The notes below the pieces were generated by a model. The model was not told the origin of the DNA, did no database searches, and saw nothing but the letters and a program-made list of their open reading frames with translations. From contig CM063508.1 of the NCBI GenBank assembly GCA_032207245.1, positions 189,494,096-189,558,095 of the forward strand: a DNA stretch of 64,000 nucleotides. The letters are read 5' to 3'. Shown in pieces: positions 50,380-60,479 of this stretch (position 1 is the stretch's first letter; each line of letters begins with the position of its first letter). The translations under genes were made by a program, and so were the position numbers. This DNA is from Pardosa pseudoannulata (Eukaryota; Arthropoda; Arachnida; Araneae; Lycosidae).

Positions 50380-51690
50380 TGTACTTAAAAACCGCTTTTG
50401 AGACATCACCGGTTTGGCAGAATTGTACGTGACAACCGCTTAGAAAGTTAAAAACACGATTTTCAGTGGTTTTCGACCACTTCTGATCATCTAAAAATCA
50501 AGTTTCTTAAATTTTAATAAAAACAGGTTTTTCGAACTCTTTTTCCTCGGCAATTTAATAAAACAAACGATTTTAGTCTAATTTTGAAAGTGAAAAATCA
50601 TTTCCGAACAGAGAATATCCAGAAATCAAAATAGCTTTAAAAACACGATATTCCGTGGTTTTCGACCACTTCTGAAAATCCAAAAATCAAGTTTCTTAAA
50701 TTTTAATAAAAACAGATTTTTCGGACAGTTATTCAACGGCAATTTAATAAAACAAACGATTTTAGTCTAATTTTCAAACTGAAAAGTCATTTCCGAAAAA
50801 AAACAACCAGAAATCAAAATAGCTTTAAAAACACAATTTTCAGTGGTTTTCGATTACTTCTGATCATCCCAAAATCAAGTTTCTTAAATTTTAATAAAAA
50901 CAGGTTTTTCGGTCAGTTTTTCCTCCTCAAATTAATAAAACAAAAGATTTTAGTCTAATTTTCAAAGTGAAAAGTCATTTTTGAATAGAAAACATACAGC
51001 AATCAATATAGCTTTAAAAACACGATTTTCAGTGGTTTTCGACCACTTCTGACCATCCAAAAATCACGTTTCTTAAATTTTAATAAAAATAGGTTTTTCG
51101 GACAGTTTTTCCTCGGCAATTTAATAAAACAAACGATTTTAGTCTAATTTTCAAGGTTAAAAGACATTTCCGAACAGAAAACTTCGAGACATTAACATAA
51201 CATAAAAAACATGACTGAGTGGGTTTCGAGGCCTGCTGAGACTTAAATCAAGCATCTTAAATTTTAATAAAAATAGGCTTTTGGGACAGTTTTTCGTCAT
51301 CAATTTATTAACTATAAATTTTAGACTAATTTACTTTTACTTAATTTACTTTTACTTTTACTAATTACTTTACTTAATTTTTTTTATTTTTAAAGGTCAT
51401 TTCCGAACAGAAAATGTCCTGAACAACACATATTAAAAGCAGATTTTGCCTGATATTCGACCCATGCATAGAATCAAAAAATCAAATTTCTTAAATTTAA
51501 ATAGATATTGGTTTTTCGGACAGTTTTTCCTTGGGAAGTTAATAAAAGATGTGATTTTAGTCTAATATTAATGTGTAAAATTCATTTCCGAAAAGAAAAC
51601 TTTGATTACTACATATATTTTTAAAAAATCTGATTTTGCCTTCATTCCGATGCCCGCAGAGTCAAAAAAAAAAATCTAGTTTCTTTTATT
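50380..51690. repeat. Degenerate ~189-bp tandem repeat, unrelated to the 185-bp satellite
   Basis: Six to seven tandem units. The anchor AAAAACAC(G)ATTTTC.GTGG has its first C at 50,455, 50,644, 50,832 and 51,021, and at 51,210 in diverged form, giving steps of 188-189 bp. Two more degenerate units begin near 51,440 and 51,630. The 230-bp step between 51,210 and 51,440 reflects an inserted (ACTTT)n-like tract near 51,330-51,385. Units share TGGTTTTCGACCACTTCTGA, CAAGTTTCTTAAATTTTAAT and CGATTTTAGTCTAATTTT. Divergence rises toward the right end. No similarity to the large satellite was seen. Confidence 0.9.
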
Positions 51691-51845
51691 TTAAGAATTA
51701 TTTGGGCAAATTCAGTGCCTCCTTCAAGGAACGCCTTTAAAAACTTAAGATTCTCTCTCTTTTGTTAGGAACAGATTGAAATAAAATCAATGTTGTATGA
51801 ATCTGTTCGACATGTTGATGTAAGAAAAAATGCCCCCACGATCGT

Positions 51846-51995
51846 TTATATACTGTGTTTCGGTCGGTTAGTTGTTTTCATCCTGATGCCTCTGACGCTC
51901 TCTTCTCTTTCTTCTAAACCTTCATATTTTTTTAGCAGTTCCATTTCTTTGTATATGGTAAGATGTGTTGTCCGTTTAATAAATCTGATAATTAC
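51846..51995 (-). pseudogene. Gag-like retroelement fragment (weak)
   Basis: On the minus strand this reads TIYKEMELLKKYEGLEEREE, continuing SVRGIRMKTTNRPKHSI before a stop. One frame over, YKRSWGHFF... follows and looks like a broken zinc-knuckle remnant. Arthropod Ty3/gypsy Gag proteins often have such a charged linker before the CCHC knuckle. The cysteines expected of a knuckle are missing or displaced, so this is a suggestive match only. Confidence 0.25.
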
Positions 51996-52051
51996 TGCAA
52001 ACTAAAAGTATATTTAAGTTATACCTTTATTCAGTGTAATGATCCTAATTC

Positions 52052-52066
52052 TCACTAGATGGCGAC
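52052..52066 (+). promoter_or_regulatory. CTCF-like motif 1
   Basis: TCACTAGATGGCGAC matches the vertebrate-style CTCF core CCASYAGRKGGCRSY at 13 of 15 positions by my count. Binding is not shown. Confidence 0.3.
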
Positions 52067-52269
52067 TTTTACCAAACGTCAACCATCTTGCAGAAATCAT
52101 AGAATAAAGTAATAGAAATTCGAAGATCTCTGATTGAACTTTTTGTAAAAAAATAACCCTATTTATTTGCAATATTTCCCTTACTATCATACGGATCATC
52201 GATAAATCTAAATTTAAGTTCAATATTAACTTACATTTCAAAACTTAATATTTTGAAATACATCCGACA

Positions 52270-52284
52270 CCACTAGATGGCGAC
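52270..52284 (+). promoter_or_regulatory. CTCF-like motif 2
   Basis: CCACTAGATGGCGAC matches CCASYAGRKGGCRSY at 14 of 15 positions. It lies 218 bp from motif 1 in the same orientation and shares the 14-bp CACTAGATGGCGAC with it. Confidence 0.35.
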
Positions 52285-52773
52285 ACTATACATTGTCTTG
52301 TCATAATCGAATTCCGAGATGCCGGGAGAAATGCACACAATTTGTTTTCGAAAATGTTTGATCGGCAAGGGAAAAATAGGCTATTAAAATCATAAAATTA
52401 AAGCAGAATAAATGTACATTAATTCAAATAGACTCAGTAATTGGTTGTTAGAAGTTATAAAAGTATGCAAAGTAAATTTGTAATAAGTATTTTTATAAAA
52501 AACTGTCTTTTAATCTAAAAATCGTGAAAAATATACTGTTTTTTTTTTCTTTTTTTTTTTTAAGCAGCGAGTGAAAGTGAAAAGACTAATATACAGAAAT
52601 TGTAATGAGCTGATATAGATAAAATGTTATGAGACGAATAGTAAATTTGTAGAATCATTGCCAAAATAACTTCACAGGTGTCTGAATTTAGATATTAAAA
52701 TACTGATATGTTATACTGTTGCCAAAAATCGTGCTGTGGCCATTTCTTATCAACCACGTCTTTCAACTAATAG

Positions 52774-54048
52774 CTAATACGACAGTCACTCTGAAATTTT
52801 TGAGATACAACTAGGTTTTTAAAGTTATACTTACACAATTTTAGGTGTGTTCAAAGTAATCTCCTCCAGCATCAATGTACTTTTGTAGACGAATTTTCCA
52901 CAGATCAAATGCCTCAATCCATTTATTTCTTGGAATAGATGAAAAAATGCATTTATAGCCACATCAATCTCTTCTTCTGAATGAAAACGACGTCCACGTA
53001 AGTTCTTTTTTAGATTAAAGAATAACTAAAAGTCATACAGAATTAGACTAGGTGAATGCAGCGGATGTTCTATCACTTTAATTTGTATTTGTTGAAGAAA
53101 CTCAACTGTTAATCCGGCCGTATGTGAAGATGTATTGTCATGGTGAAGCATGAGTCCTCTAATATTCACTTTTTTGTAGAATTTGGGGAAGACATTTAGT
53201 GGTATACCAATTTGCTGGTACTGTCTTCTGTCCTTCCAACTGGATGGTTTTGACCTATCTCGTATTTCTGAAGAAAACGGCATACACTACTTTTTTTAGT
53301 GCGCGTTGTCTTTTCACCATTGTCGGCATGGGATCATCTGCAAAAACCCATTCTTTGCTTTCTTGACGTGTTGGAAAGTCAAAAAACGGTATGTACGTTT
53401 CATCATCCGTTATATTTTAGAAATGATGCGGTGGCCACCATCATTTAGCAATTTAAGAGTTTCTTTACTGATTCTGACACGCTCCCTGTTTTGGTGCTCC
53501 GTTAGATTATGGGAAACCCGACGGCAAACTACTTTTTTCATACATAATTCTTCATTAATAACTTTGTGTATGACTGCGGATCGAATGTTAAGTTCCTTCC
53601 GTATAATTTGATAGGTACAGCGATTATCACCCATTACATTTTTCTCATGGCAGACACATTATCCGAGATGACTACCGAAGGCGGCCTTCCTGCGTGTTCT
53701 TCATCCTGAAGAAAATGGCGACCTTTGCTCAATTCTTTAAACCATCTGAATACAGTAGCACGAGCTGGAGATGCATCACCCAATGCCAATGGCAGCCGTT
53801 GAAAGCATTCTTCTGGATTGAATCCTGCTTTAAAATCATAGAAAATCATAGCGCGAAAATGTTCTCGCGTCCACTCCATTTTCTCTTCTGTTTAAAATTT
53901 ATTCTACGCTAAACGAGTTGAAGTAAGTAAGTAAAAAATCGTCTGCTGTGTTAAAATAATTTGTATTTTAAAATCAAACCTTTTTTTTTTATTTTGTAAA
54001 TTCTCGTCTGCGAGTATCTCAAAACTTTCAGAGTTGCCCTCGTAATAG
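52774..54048 (-). mobile_element. mariner element with intact terminal inverted repeats
   Basis: Length is 1,275 bp, normal for mariner. The 35-bp ends are 52,774-52,808 (CTAATACGACAGTCACTCTG, then AAATTTTTGAGATAC) and 54,014-54,048, whose complement reads CTATTACGAGGGCAACTCTG and then AAAGTTTTGAGATAC. They agree at about 27 of 35 positions. A TA target dinucleotide follows the right end (54,049-54,050); on the left, TA lies at 52,771-52,772, one base away from the end. The transposase runs on the minus strand and is frameshifted, so the copy is inactive. Confidence 0.92.
52835..53879 (-). pseudogene. mariner transposase, frameshifted
   Basis: The start is MEWTREHFRAMIFYDFKAG at 53,879, the standard N-terminus of SETMAR-like/irritans-type mariner transposases. 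The helix-turn-helix region follows (53,634-53,879, including RATVFRWFKEL), then the second domain (53,410-53,634, including HNLTEHQNRERVRISKE). In a shifted frame the catalytic core carries TDDETYI (first Asp), WVFADD, VPANWYTTKCLP, LMLHHDNTSSHTA (second Asp) and HSPSLILYDF (third Asp). Exactly 34 residues separate the second and third Asp, the D34D signature of mariner. The C-terminus (KKNLRGRRFHSEEE...) can be followed to about 52,840. At least three frameshifts or stops interrupt it: near 53,405, a TAG near 53,272, and near 53,180. The gene is dead but all three catalytic residues remain readable. Confidence 0.93.
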
Positions 54049-54059
54049 TATTGGCGACA

Positions 54060-54985
54060 AACAATAATAAGGATTGCTTTTAGCCAACAAAATATGGTTA
54101 GCAAGATTTGCGGCAGAGAAATGGAGAACTTTTTGAATTCACTGAAACATGCGATTAAGTCAAAAAAAGTTGCAACCGACGCCAAACGGGATGGAACCTT
54201 TTTATCGCCACATGTGTAAACCAATATTTCTTATCAATGCCGTTTTTTTTATCCAAATGCGTAATAATATTGGCTACAAATATTACTGACTGATTGTCTC
54301 CAATAAAGTGCCCCATGATTTGATTTGATTTGATTTATATTTCATTGGCATGTCTCTCCGAATGTGGAAATCTAAAAACACCACCACAGGCTTTGAAAGA
54401 TTAGAGTATTTATTTCACTTTAATAAGCAAGTGTACAGAAATTCAGCTTAGGAAGTTCATACAACATATGGATATATTGGTGTGAGAATCTGCGATTTTT
54501 TTTTTCACAACAAAATCTAAGATTTGACGTGAATTCAAATGCCCGTTTCGGAAAAGGAACTTTTCAAGAAATAACTAATGCCTAAGGCTTTATGCGTACA
54601 TTGGAACATCATGTTGTTAACAATTTCATCTCATATTTTACTGTTAAAAATATTAGAGAAAACATTAAATTTCAAACTAAACATGTTGGACAATATCGAT
54701 TCAAATGAAATAACTACTTTATAAAAACTTCATTAAACTGTATATGATCAGGGTAGTGTAGGGAAAAGCCATTTAGAAATTCCCTCCTGAATTCGTTTGA
54801 TGTACAATTCATTTTTCGAGTTAATTTTTTATGTAAAGCGGATTGATATATTGCGTGAAATCAGTAGAGGTAGTACAAGACGAACATCCAAAGGATTCGC
54901 GGAATTAGATTTAGAACTCTAGAACGTCCGAAATTTCGATTTTCCTTAAACGTCCGCGATACAGATTAATTTGAAATGACTAAAT
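54060..54985. other. Intergenic, nothing recognised
   Basis: AT-rich sequence with a short (GATTT)n run near 54,320. No supported gene or transposon end. The 106-codon minus-strand frame at 53,904-54,224 crosses the mariner right end and is not coding. Confidence 0.5.
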
Positions 54986-54988
54986 AAT

Positions 54989-55817
54989 CAGGGTTGGCAT
55001 GATTTAAGTCAGTTGATTTTTTTTTTTAATCATCGATTTAAATCACTTTTTCACTTCTTTTAAAACCTCTATTCCAAAGGCAGGAGAATTGGGAATCAGT
55101 CAGCACAGTAATACCAATAAGTAAATAAGTGTCAAAGATAGCATGTGCTTTCCAAGAATGGAGGGGTTGTTATCAGAAAGTATGGAGTAGGGGTAGGTAC
55201 AATGAATAGTTATGACTGGTGGAATTCATTTTATGTAATGGGAGGTAAAGAGAGTATGACAGAACTCGAAATCCAGTTTGTCTACCCAATAACGACAGCC
55301 GTGGCTTCATCTGCCAGAATGGAAAGACAGTTTTCTTCTTTACGTATCGTTCAATTCTAGCCGTCATAACTAATTAGGAGCGGATAAAGAGAGTGTTTTA
55401 ATTGAAGCGATTAAATCTATCATTCGGTGCTTCAAAAATATTGAAATAATTGTGATTTGTTTTTTTTAAATAAATAGTTTGAATTAAAAGAATATTTAAT
55501 GTGTTCTTTAAACTGACATCTTATTGAGGTTACCCTATCCAGTGACAAAATAATGGAATGTATTGAGATTAAAATTTATAGATTTAATTTTAGGTAATCA
55601 GTGTGTAGAATATATTCGATAGATAAGATGTTACTTCTTATAACAAACTATTCTATGTATATTGCAAAAAACATAAAAACAACAATTAAAATTAGTATTC
55701 AGAAAAAAATTAAAGAAATCCGATTTAAATTTTAAAAAAATCTGATTTAAATCAATAAATTAATAAATGTGACTTTTTCGATTTTTTTTAAAAAATCATG
55801 ATTTTTTTCCAACCCTG
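54989..55817 (+). mobile_element. Deleted hAT element with perfect 8-bp target duplication
   Basis: The ends are CAGGGTTGGCATGATTTAA at 54,989 and, complemented from 55,817, CAGGGTTGGAAAAAAATCAT. CAGGGTTGG is shared exactly and is typical of hAT termini. The flanks are identical 8-mers, TAAATAAT at 54,981-54,988 and TAAATAAT at 55,818-55,825, the duplication length expected of hAT. At 829 bp it is too short for a full hAT and keeps only the 3' end of a transposase gene, so it is a non-autonomous deletion derivative. Confidence 0.92.
55202..55360 (+). pseudogene. hAT transposase C-terminal dimerisation domain remnant
   Basis: The frame reads ...SYDWWNSFYVM... and then YPITTAVASSARMERQFSSL before a stop at 55,358. 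The family pattern in the C-terminal hAT dimerisation region is a Trp-Trp pair, then hydrophobic residues, then an A.S...ER.FS.L motif, and this fits it. The N-terminal BED finger and the catalytic core are absent. A shadow of the expected downstream residues (RIKRVF) continues after the stop, suggesting a frame break. Confidence 0.8.
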
Positions 55818-55829
55818 TAAATAATTGAA

Positions 55830-56610
55830 GGACTGCTCTTCAGCCAGGTTTAGTTGCAAGACTTTTTAAACGAGTCAATCGACTCTTAAATCGACAAAGA
55901 AAACAAACGTATTTTTTAGAAAAAATATATGGTAAATATATGGTAAATTGAGTTCGTTTAAAAAAATTTGCAATTTTGAGAGTAGTCATGAGTAAAAACG
56001 TGTCAGCTGTTGACTATAAACAAATTGAAACCTACAAAACTTTTACATGATTTTCCTCAAATTTTGTTTATGTAACGCGCACGTTGTCTCAAACAGTTTT
56101 TAATATTTTTTTCACGAAAGTTTTGCAGTTATACAATATAATTTGCATCCGATGAAACCTAAATTTTCTTTTATATTTCTCCCAATTTTTTTTCAATGAT
56201 AAATTTTTAATTTTAATGGAAAAAAATTCACTTTTTAAAAATATTTTTAAAAAATATTTTTAAGCATTCCATGCCATTTTTGTCAGCTACAAAGTGATTA
56301 TAATTTAAAACTTTCTAACAAAAATGTATGTTTGAAAAATGAACGAGATATGTGTGCAAAGTTACTAATTTGTTCTATGTTAAATAAAACTATGTTTGTA
56401 AATGTGGTCGTTGTCAAGGTATGAGAAGTCGAAAATAATAACTGTCTTACATATTTTCGACTTTTAAGGGTCGTATGAGCTTTTAATATTATTTCATATC
56501 ATTGCCCTTTATATCATAACTTCTTTTTTATGGAATTTTCTCGTTTTTTATGGAAACTGTAACAAACCAAACGACTTTATCTTATAAAACGATATAGAGC
56601 AATAATATTC
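55830..56610. other. AT-rich intergenic, nothing recognised
   Basis: Homopolymer-rich AT sequence without a supported feature. Confidence 0.5.
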
Positions 56611-56617
56611 ATAAATA

Positions 56618-57446
56618 CAGTGATCCCTCGTGTTTCGCGGTTGATGGGAACCAGAAGCTTCCGCGAAAGCTGAAAAACCGCGAAGTAGGATTTGCCCCGG
56701 GGAATTTTCGTGTATGCGGGTACACGAATGTTTTAAACACGTAAACAGTATTCATACTTTACGCATTTAAGATAAAAATGACAACAGTATACGTATTTAC
56801 TTAAAAGTGTCAGTGCTTATTAATGAGGTTCATTACAAAACCTTATAGAGTAATAAACATTCATCAACATTGCTTTCTGAGAGAGGAGAAGAGGCTCTCA
56901 CTCGACTCGTAGATGTTCTAGACTCACTCGGAGATTCTTCTGCTGGAGGCGCTGAAGGTAGAGCTGGGGACTTCACTGTGAAGAGAAACAGGGAGATGGG
57001 TAATTGTTGTCTTTGTTTTTTCTTTTCGTTCCAAATTCCCCTGTACAAGGTTATAACCCCGGAACGCGATGGCTGAACTCGAAAGCTCGAACCATACTGT
57101 CGTCAATATCTTGTTAACATCATGGACAAGACTGGCGAGATGCAACAAGAGACGATGCTAGGTGAAGTTGCGATGATGAGCAGGCAATCAACTCACAGGG
57201 ATAAATCCAGTCGTACTCTCATTGGTCGATGTCGCACCGGAAACCAATCAAGCGCCTTTATGAGCGACCGTGGTATGTACTTCGAGTCAACTCATATCTT
57301 TGTTTGACATGCAGCCTTCTCTCTCGCGCATCAACATGAAACAACGCCTGCCAACACGGTTGTATTTTTTCATTTTTATTTTTGAAGAATATTTTAGAAA
57401 AGCCCGCGAAGCACTGCATGAAGCGCGAAGTGGCGAGGGAACACTG
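56618..57446. mobile_element. pogo/Tigger-like non-autonomous element
   Basis: The left end is CAGTGATCCCTCGTGTTTCG at 56,618. The right end, complemented from 57,446, is CAGTGTTCCCTCGCCACTTC. They share CAGTG.TCCCTCG...TTCGCG, the terminal pattern of pogo/Tigger-type elements. TA flanks both sides (56,616-56,617 and 57,447-57,448), the expected target duplication. Sub-terminal CGCGAA/TTCGCG motifs recur. The interior (829 bp in all) has only short frames on both strands (for example 56,833-57,148) and no DDE motif, so it is non-autonomous. Confidence 0.85.
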
Positions 57447-57700
57447 TATTAGCATAATAAGCAAAATCGTCATTTTGGTAAGAATGCAAGTTTTTGAAAC
57501 CTTATCGATCGTTTTTATGCGTTTTGAATCTAAATTAGAACAAGGCTGTTCGATTCATTCTCTCGCAGCCAATTTGCAACTTCATCAGGGTTCAGATCTT
57601 GGTGTCTGCTCTGCACAAGGTTAAAAATTCGAATAATTTTTTTTATGAACAAATAAGCAATCTCTGTGTAATGAAACACTTCGAGCCCATTTTAGTGTAA

Positions 57701-57998
57701 AGGCCCCCTCCACACTATGGTCCACTGCAAGCCATCACCACCGTCTGAGCGGGTATGGCTTATCGTGGTCGATGGTGGCAGACAATAAAATAGCCTTGGC
57801 GGACGATGGCTTCGGAGGTGGTTTTTCTCCAAAGAACAAAGGCAGCCAGATGCACAACTAAAGTGCGCAGTAGACCCTACGGACGAATCTACGCATTCAG
57901 CTCATTTAGTGGCCCTGTGTATGGATGCAACCCGTGAACCATCGATCAAGGTCACCATCAGGAAGTGGTGAACAATTGGCCATAGTGTGGAGGCCACA
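57701..57998 (+). mobile_element. 298-bp MITE with TAA target duplication, copy 1
   Basis: The terminal repeats share CCTCCACACTATGG: the left end is AGGCCCCCTCCACACTATGG and the right end, complemented, is TGTGGCCTCCACACTATGG. TAA flanks both sides (57,698-57,700 and 57,999-58,001). Three-base TWA duplications are characteristic of PIF/Harbinger elements, although the termini do not show a familiar Harbinger consensus. It has no coding capacity. The same family occurs twice near 63.3-63.9 kb at the same unit length. Confidence 0.9.
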
Positions 57999-58009
57999 TA
58001 AGGGATTCC

Positions 58010-58450
58010 TTTTCGTTGTGCATTCGAGGTACAACAAATGTGCGGCAGTTTTTTTTTGTATCACTAAGTGTTGAACTCGAGCTATTTATAAAAATCAAAT
58101 TCGGACGTTCTAGGTATATCCCTCCTAATGAAGCTAGAAACACAAAACGTTTTTAGTGTCATCACTACAGAAAATTAATAAAAGTCAAAAAAAGTTCTAC
58201 AAATTTCCTGGAAAAGAGTACAAATTTAAACAGATTCCGGTAGACACGGACAGTGTTAATAGATATATTTTTCTAAAAAATATTGCATAATTTCTGACAT
58301 CGAATCAAAATATTTATTTTCCATCTTCAAAGTGTGTATTTGTGTTTTTCAATATTTATGCAGGTGGTGATTCGAACTTTTCAAAATAGAGTCGGATGAA
58401 GTTAAATAGAGTCTTGAGGAATGAAATTGGAAAAAAATCAGAAAATAGAG
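58010..58450. other. Intergenic, nothing recognised
   Basis: No supported gene or repeat end in this AT-rich stretch. Confidence 0.5.
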
Positions 58451-58454
58451 AATA

Positions 58455-59053
58455 CACTCAAGAGCCAAAACATTATGACCACCCCTCCACTTTGCAATGA
58501 ACTCGCCTGGACGACGTGGAAGGCACGGGATCAGATGGAAGTGGTATTGAACTGCTGCTGGAGAGTCTGAAGAATCATTCTTTCACTTACTTCTCTGTGT
58601 GCGATGGGAAAGGCTGAGGATCTAAGCGATTTTGATAGAGTGCAGATTGTAATGGCTCCGAACAAGTATTTCCGAAACGGCACGATTCGCGGGTTGTTCT
58701 CAATCTACAGTTGTTAGTACTTATGCAGAGTGGATGAGTGACCGTGAAACCAGCAGTAGACGACAGGGTATTGGACGTCCACACGCTATCAAAGAAAAAG
58801 GTCTAGCATGGGGAAGTAAAACCGGAGCCAGACAGTGGTTCAGCTGACAACCCAATACAAGCTCAGAGTTCAGAGACCACCCATTCGCAATATCTGGGAT
58901 TTGCGTAACCGTTGCTTCAACATCTGGTACAATCTGTCTCCGTACATCTACCAAGGACTTCTGTGATCCATGCAAAGGCGGGTGGAAGCTGCGTTGCGAG
59001 CCAAAGGTGGGTCAACTCGTTATTGACAGGGGTCATAATGTTTTGGCTGAGTG
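58455..59053 (+). mobile_element. Internally deleted Tc1-like element
   Basis: The left end CACTCAAGAGCCAAAACATT and the right end, complemented CACTCAGCCAAAACATTATG, share GCCAAAACATTATGACC. TA flanks both sides (58,453-58,454 and 59,054-59,055). At 599 bp it is under half the length of an autonomous Tc1. It keeps both ends of a transposase gene and has lost the catalytic middle. Confidence 0.92.
58604..59026 (+). pseudogene. Tc1-like transposase, N- and C-terminal remnants joined
   Basis: The N-terminus reads MGKAEDLSDFDRVQIVMA from 58,604, matching the LSDFDRGQIV.AR start of the paired-like helix-turn-helix in one Tc1 subgroup, and then degrades into several frames. The C-terminus reads IRNIWDLRNRCFNIWYNLSP at about 58,883 and, after a stop, MQRRVEAALRAKGGSTRY with its stop at 59,024-59,026, the standard Tc1 carboxy end. 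The central DDE region is deleted, so no transposase can be made. Confidence 0.88.
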
Positions 59054-59059
59054 TATGTC

Positions 59060-60060
59060 ACAGGAAAATACAAGATCATAAAAGACCTTTGCCTGTCCAG
59101 TCCACCCATTAGACGCTTGCATATCACATGTGAAACACGCTTTGAATGAAAAAATAATTTGGTGTAGGGTCTTAAATGTAGTTCGATTACATGAAATACG
59201 AGATATAATTATTTTCAAAGAGTTAATCCCTCGACTGTGATATATATTTATGAAAAACATGGCAAAATTCTAAAAAAAAATTCTCTTTAATTTTGTTCGT
59301 TAATATCATCAAAATGCCAGAAATAGATTGTTTTTATTTTAATTAAAGGAAATAACTATTATTTTCCAAATTTTCACATCAGTGGGAAATGTAAAAAAGG
59401 ATGACCATCATTTTTGCTCCAATGACATCATTTACAGGATAAATGTAATAAACGAATGCAACCATTTTATTTTCTCCAACTACTGTCATGCATTCCTTTG
59501 AATTTCCCAAATCTGTCACAGTATCCGAGAAGTGGTGCGCGGGAAAGCGTCTCTATCTATACAGAAAGTGCATATTTGTAAACAAATACGACTGCTGACT
59601 ACAACTCAACTTTTCGTTGGCAAAACATTGCTGGCTTTCATTGTATCTTATGAGCTTCGATGTATACCACGTATACAATAAAACTACATTTTATTTAAGG
59701 GAAGGGGAAGGAAACATCAGAAACTGGCCAAGTCATTCAAAATAGATGTTTTTAGCACTTACAAAATTTTATATATATATATATATAAATTAAACACTTT
59801 ACACTGTACTATTAAGTATCATAATCAACGTATAAATACTTTGATTATGTTAACAGGAACAATAAACTATTACATAAAAAGAATCTAATAAAAACGTGAA
59901 AAACCTGATCATTTTAAGGACAAAAAATAATTACATTTATAGATACAGTACTTCTCACAAAAGAGTAGAAAATACATTAGAAATATGAAAGAAAAACTTA
60001 GTAATAATAACAAATATTCCTAGAGTATAACTTTATATAATTAATCTATTGCATTACAGA
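59060..60060. other. Intergenic, nothing firmly recognised
   Basis: AT-rich, with a short (TA)n run at about 59,769-59,787. The stretch at 59,605-59,640 (CTCAACTTTTCGTTGGCAAA) resembles, in the opposite orientation, a segment at ~60,310-60,340 upstream of the THAP-like exon (CTCAACTTTCTCGTTGGCAA on the minus strand). Part of the THAP promoter region may therefore be duplicated or transposon-borne. Confidence 0.4.
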
Positions 60061-60079
60061 AAGGTTGAAGTTTTATTAC

Positions 60080-60253
60080 CATTCTAAAATGTTTTCCGCC
60101 CATTCTCGAAGAACTTGGAGTCCAGTCTTGCCTTTTCGAAGCTTTTATCCAAAGCGTTCTTATTGTAGGATCTTTAGGAAAGCAATAAAATTCAATATTT
60201 TCACCTTTTTTGAAACGCTTAGTACAGCCATACTCACAACAGCTTTTTACCAT
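60080..60253 (-). pseudogene. THAP-type zinc-finger first exon, one zinc ligand lost
   Basis: The frame begins MVKSCCEYGCTKRFKKGENI and continues EFYCFPKDP...LWIKASKRQDWTPSSSR. These are the landmarks of a THAP domain: an N-terminal MxxSCxxxGC, an F/Y..FP motif and two spaced tryptophans. The domain binds DNA through a C2CH zinc site. Cys5/Cys10 are present, but the C-x-x-H pair reads GGKH: TGC to GGC would explain a lost third ligand. The start codon has a good animal context (GAAAATGG). A GTAATA donor at 60,079 would end the exon after exactly 58 codons in phase 0. No second exon was found before 59,060. It may be a decayed host gene or a domesticated or transposon THAP (P-element-like). 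If the substitution is real, DNA binding is doubtful. Confidence 0.65.
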
Positions 60254-60356
60254 TTTCAGATAATGGACAAAATTAAAACCTCAATAAGAAGCATAACCCG
60301 TAGGAAATTCAAATATTTTGCCAACGAGAAAGTTGAGCTGCCATTGTTGCTGCAAT

Positions 60357-60364
60357 TGACGTCA
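60357..60364. promoter_or_regulatory. Perfect CRE palindrome upstream of the THAP-like start
   Basis: TGACGTCA, the full CREB/ATF site, lies about 105 bp upstream of the THAP-like ATG on the minus strand and is followed by TGCGCAC, half of an NRF1-like site. This fits a housekeeping-type promoter. Occupancy is not shown. Confidence 0.4.
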
Positions 60365-60479
60365 TGCGCACATTCGCTATTGGGAAATGAAATGGAATGC
60401 ATTGGACGAACCGATTTCGAGCTTTGCGGGTCGGACATTTTAAAATGGGTGCATGGGCGTTGTTAGAACTCAGTTCGGA

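Noticed and set aside
53904..54224. 106-codon minus-strand frame
   Set aside because: It straddles the right end of the mariner element and flanking DNA and shows no domain.
56833..57148. Overlapping 68- to 74-codon frames on both strands
   Set aside because: They fall inside the pogo/Tigger-like element and neither shows a transposase motif.
58721..58975. 84-codon minus-strand frame and neighbours at 58,587-58,784 and 58,912-59,112
   Set aside because: They are shadows of the plus-strand Tc1 transposase relic.
60065..60466. 133-codon plus-strand frame
   Set aside because: It lies opposite the THAP-like exon and its promoter region, and no protein family is recognisable; the minus-strand THAP reading has clear motifs.
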